Shown: in pieces, positions 60,025 to 64,000 of the stretch
How positions within the stretch are numbered: position 1 is the stretch's first letter
Layout of the letters: the number at the start of each line of letters is the position of its first letter
Source: Carya illinoinensis
Taxonomy: Eukaryota; Streptophyta; Magnoliopsida; Fagales; Juglandaceae
Direction of reading: 5' to 3'
Assembly: GCF_018687715.1 (NCBI RefSeq)
Contig: NC_056765.1
Location: forward strand, 20,860,894-20,924,893
Length of the DNA stretch: 64,000 nucleotides
The notes under the pieces: generated by a model
Seen by the model: only the letters and a program-made list of their open reading frames with translations
What the model was told of the DNA's origin: nothing
Database searches by the model: none
Translations under genes and position numbers: made by a program

Positions 60025-63000
60025 ATGTATCACACATCACTAGGACCAAAGCCATGTCAATTTTCAATTGACTACGAATCGGAACATATGAGCACCTTCA
60101 AGTGCATTCATACAATTCCGCCCTTAGCCTCGGCGTTTTTGACCTTTTCCTCAGGGGAAACTTCTTCGTGTACACACCTCGCTGACCCTCGTAGTTCAGT
60201 TCTTGGTTTGGACAAAATGGCACCAAGAAATCTGTCTTTAACTTCATTCATCGTATTGAAGCCCGCCCACATAAATGCATTGGTTTCCCTCAAGCCCAAG
60301 GAGTTCCACATGAAGCTAGTTTGCTCATCCAGCCATTGTTAAGTTTCTAACTAGACTAAAGCGCATTAATCAACTTAAAGATGATTAGTAATCTTTAAAC
60401 TATGTTTTGAGCTACAATTCAATTTCAATTCATTCTTTCCCTTTCACCTGCACCTTTTTGCTATTATTGTTGTCGTACATTATTCTTAGATTGATTTAGA
60501 AGATTAGCCTCGATGTATCACACATCACTAGGACCAAAGCCATGTCAATTTCCAATTGACTACGAATCGGAAGATATGAGCACCTTCAAGTGCATTTGTA
60601 CAATTCCACCCTTAGCCTCGCCGTTTTTGACCTTTTCCTCAAGGGAAACTTCTTCGTGTACACACCTGCCTGACCCTCGTAGTTCAGTTCTTGGTTTGGA
60701 CAAAATGGCACCAAGAAATCTGTCTTTAACTTCATACATCGCATTGAAGCCCGCCCACATGAATCCATTGGTTTCCCTCAAGCCCAAGGAGTTCCACATG
60801 AGGCTAAGGTGCTCATCCAACCATTGTTAAGTTTCTAACTAGACTAAAGCGCATTAATCAACTTAAAGATGATTAGTAATCTTTAAACTATGTTTTGAGC
60901 TAAATTTCCCTTCAAATTCATTCTCTCAGTTTCATCTGCACTTTTTGATGTTATTGTTGTTTTACATTATTCTTAGATTGATTTAGAAGATTAGCCTCGA
61001 TGTATCACACATCACTAGGACCAAAGCCAAGTCAATTTCCAATTGACTACGAATCGGAAGATATGTGCACCTTCAAGTGCATTCGTACAATTCCACCCTT
61101 AGCCTCGCCGTTTTTGACCTTTTCCTCAAGGGAAACTTCTTCGTGTACACACCTGCCTGACCCTCGTAGTTCAGTTCTTGGTTTGGACGAAATGGCACCA
61201 AGAAATCTGTCTTTAACTTCATTCATCGGATTGAAGCTCGCCCACATAAATCCATTGGTTTCCCTCAAGCCCAAGGAGTTCCACATGAGGCTAGTTTGCT
61301 CATCCAGCCATTGTTAAGTTTCTAACTAGACTAAAGCGCATTAATCAACTTAAAGATGATTAGTAATCTTTAAACCATGTTTCGAGCTTAATTTCCCTTC
61401 AAATTCATTCTCTCCGTTTCGTTTGCACCTTTTTGATGTTATTGTTGTTTTACATTATTCTTAGATTGATTTAGAAGATAAGCCTCGATGTATCACACAT
61501 CACTAGGACCAAAGCCAAGTCAGTTTCCAATTGACTACGAATCGGAAGATATGTGCACCTTCAAGTGCATTCGTACAATTCCGCCCTTAGCCTCGCCGTT
61601 TTTGACCTTTTCCTCAAGGGAAACTTCTTCGTGTACACACCTGCCTGACCCTCGTAGTTCAGTTCTTGGTTTGGACGAAATGGCACCAAGAAATCTGTCT
61701 TTAACTTCATTCATCGCATTGAAGCCCGCCCACATGATTCCATTGGTTTCCCTCAAGCCCAAGGAGTTCCACATGAGGCTAATGTGCTCGTCCAACCATT
61801 GTTAAATTTCTAACTAGACTAAAGCGCATTAATCAACTTAAAGATGATTAGTAATCTTTAAACCATGTTTCGAGCTTAATTTCCCTTCAAATTCATTCTC
61901 TCCGTTTCGTTTGCACCTTTTTGATGTTATTGTTGTTTTACATTATTCTTAGATTGATTTAGAAGATAAGCCTCGATGTATCACACATCACTAGGACCAA
62001 AGCCAAGTCAGTTTCCAATTGACTACGAATCGGAAGATATGTGCACCTTCAAGTGCATTCGTACAATTCCGCCCTTAGCCTCGCCGTTTTTGACCTTTTC
62101 CTCAAGGGAAACTTCTTCGTGTACACACCTGCCTGACCCTCGTAGTTCAGTTCTTGGTTTGGACGAAATGGCACCAAGAAATCTGTCTTTAACTTCATTC
62201 ATCGCATTGAAGCCCGCCAACATGAATCCATTGGTTTCCCTCAAGCCCAAGCAGTTCCACATGAGGCTAATGTGCTCATCCAACCATTGTTAAATTTCTA
62301 ACTAGACTAAAGCGCATTAATCAACTTAAAGATGATTAGTAATCTTTAAACCATGTTTCGAGCTTAATTTCCCTTCAAATTCATTCTCTCCGTTTCGTTT
62401 GCACCTTTTTGATGTTATTGTTGTTTTACATTATTCTTAGATTGATTTAGAAGATAAGCCTCGATGTATCACACATCACTAGGACCAAACCCATGTCAAT
62501 TTTCAATTGACTACGAATCGGAACATATGAGCACCTTCAAGTGCATTCATACAATTCCGCCCTTAGCCTCGGCGTTTTTGACCTTTTCCTCAGGGGAAAC
62601 TTCTTCGTGTACACACCTCGCTGACCCTCGTAGTTCAGTTCTTGGTTTGGACAAAATGGCACCAAGAAATGTGTCTTTAACTTCATTCATCGTATTGAAG
62701 CCCGCCCACATAAATGCATTGGTTTCCCTCAAGCCCAAGGAGTTCCACATGAAGCTAGTTTGCTCATCCAGCCATTGTTAAGTTTCTAACTAGACTAAAG
62801 CGCATTAATCAACTTAAAGATGATTAGTAATCTTTAAACTATGTTTTGAGCTACAATTCAATTTCAATTCATTCTTTCCCTTTCACCTGCACCTTTTTGC
62901 TATTATTGTTGTCGTACATTATTCTTAGATTGATTTAGAAGATTAGCCTCGATGTATCAAACATCACTAGGACCAAAGCCATGTCAATTTCCAATTGACT

Positions 63001-64000
63001 ACGAATCGGAAGATATGAGCACCTTCAAGTGCATTTGTACAATTCCGCCCTTAGCCTCGGCGTTTTTGACCTTTTCCTCAGGGGAAACTTCTTCGTGTAC
63101 ACACCTCGCTGACCCTCGTAGTTCAGTTCTTGGTTTGGACAAAATGGCACCAAGAAATCTGTCTTTAACTTCATTCATCGTATTGAAGCCCGCCCACATA
63201 AATGCATTGGTTTCCCTCAAGCCCAAGGAGTTCCACATGAAGCTAGTTTGCTCATCCAGCCATTGTTAAGTTTCTAACTAGACTAAAGCGCATTAATCAA
63301 CTTAAAGATGATTAGTAATCTTTAAACCATGTTTCGAGCTTAATTTCCCTTCAAATTCATTCTCTCCGTTTCGTTTGCACCTTTTTGATGTTATTGTTGT
63401 TTTACATTATTCTTAGATTGATTTAGAAGATAAGCCTCGATGTATCACACATCACTAGGACCAAAGCCAAGTCAGTTTCCAATTGACTACGAATCGGAAG
63501 ATATGTGCACCTTCAAGTGCATTCGTACAATTCCGCCCTTAGCCTCGCCGTTTTTGACCTTTTCCTCAAGGGAAACTTCTTCGTGTACACACCTGCCTGA
63601 CCCTCGTAGTTCAGTTCTTGGTTTGGACGAAATGGCACCAAGAAGTCTGTCTTTAACTTCATTCATCGCATTGAAGCCCGCCCACATGAATCCATTGGTT
63701 TCCCTCAAGCCCAAGCAGTTCCACATGAGGCTAATGTGCTCATCCAACCATTGTTAAATTTCTAACTAGACTAAAGCGCATTAATCAACTTAAAGATGAT
63801 TAGTAATCTTTAAACCATGTTTCGAGCCTAATTTCCCTTCAAATTCATTCTCTCCGTTTCGTTTGCACCTTTTTGATGTTATTGTTGTTTTACATTATTC
63901 TTAGATTGATTTAGAAGATAAGCCTCGATGTATCACACATCACTAGGACCAAACCCATGTCAATTTTCAATTGACTACGAATCGGAACATATGAGCACCT
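60025..64000 (+). repeat. Twelve-monomer higher-order unit, copy 2 (cut by window end)
   Basis: Continues the 5854-bp period up to the partial monomer at 63928. The GAACATATG monomer type marks 54171, 56610, 58074, 60025, 62464 and 63928, spaced 5, 3, 4, 5 and 3 monomers apart. Confidence 0.86.

Larger units (their letters stand above)
44694..64000 (+). repeat. 488-bp satellite array, block F (40 monomer starts)
   Basis: This is the longest uninterrupted stretch. Monomers start at 44904, 45392, 45880, 46367, 46854, 47342, 47829, 48317, 48805, 49293, 49781, 50269, 50757, 51244, 51732, 52220, 52707, 53195, 53683, 54171, 54659, 55146, 55634, 56122, 56610, 57098, 57586, 58074, 58562, 59049, 59537, 60025, 60513, 61000, 61488, 61976, 62464, 62952, 63440 and 63928. 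It begins with the right GTTCC duplication and continues past the window end. No retroelement is inserted in it. Confidence 0.97.

Noticed and set aside
1..64000. CRISPR-like repeat array
   Set aside because: The repeats are about 488 bp, contiguous and without unique spacers. The DNA is plant satellite.

Overview
The window looks like satellite-rich heterochromatin from a flowering plant, most likely a eudicot. About 43 kb (two thirds) is a head-to-tail tandem repeat with a monomer of about 488 bp, of which I count 88 copies. About 21 kb is Ty3/gypsy LTR-retrotransposon sequence inserted into it. I see no host gene, rRNA, tRNA or CRISPR array. The plant assignment rests on the retroelement family (TGATG...CATCA ends, 5-bp target-site duplications, a primer binding site resembling initiator Met-tRNA) and on telobox motifs in the LTRs. 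I cannot name the species.

Layout: satellite 1-1046; a deleted LTR element 1047-3126; satellite 3127-11429; a solo LTR 11430-12244; satellite 12245-18722; a tandem LTR-internal array 18723-35222; satellite 35223-36755; a solo LTR of opposite orientation 36756-37552; satellite 37553-43896; a second copy of that solo LTR 43897-44693; satellite 44694-64000. Subtracting each simple insertion plus its 5-bp duplication restores the 488-bp phase exactly at 1047-3126, 11430-12244 and 43897-44693. At 36756-37552 the remainder is 31 bp short because the host monomer carries a 31-bp deletion.

The satellite has higher-order structure: a 2442-bp five-monomer duplication (about 3.66-8.29 kb), a 7.1-kb duplication that carries a solo LTR (about 36-49.9 kb) and a 5854-bp twelve-monomer repeat (54.17 kb to the window end). 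Chimeric monomers lie among these blocks, as expected from unequal exchange.

The 16.5-kb array holds four internal regions and five LTRs (the last truncated) in the pattern LTR-int-LTR-int-LTR-int-LTR-int-LTR, with a 4040/4041-bp period, all on the minus strand. Each internal region has one uninterrupted 796-codon frame. It joins a protease, the start of reverse transcriptase, the end of RNase H and pieces of integrase; the reverse transcriptase core and most integrase catalytic residues are gone. The frame runs through the polypurine tract and ends inside the 3' LTR. The older-type solo LTR at 11430-12244 still encodes a longer tail (GPITRSRAKKI...). The other LTRs lost this by a 22-bp deletion. 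Coding across the PPT into the LTR, together with such a tail, is what I know of CRM-clade centromeric chromoviruses, so a centromeric or pericentromeric origin is a reasonable but unproven inference.

The most unusual observation is that three independent retroelement insertions (AAGGA, CCAAG and GTTCC duplications, both orientations) fall within the same 12-bp stretch of the 488-bp monomer.
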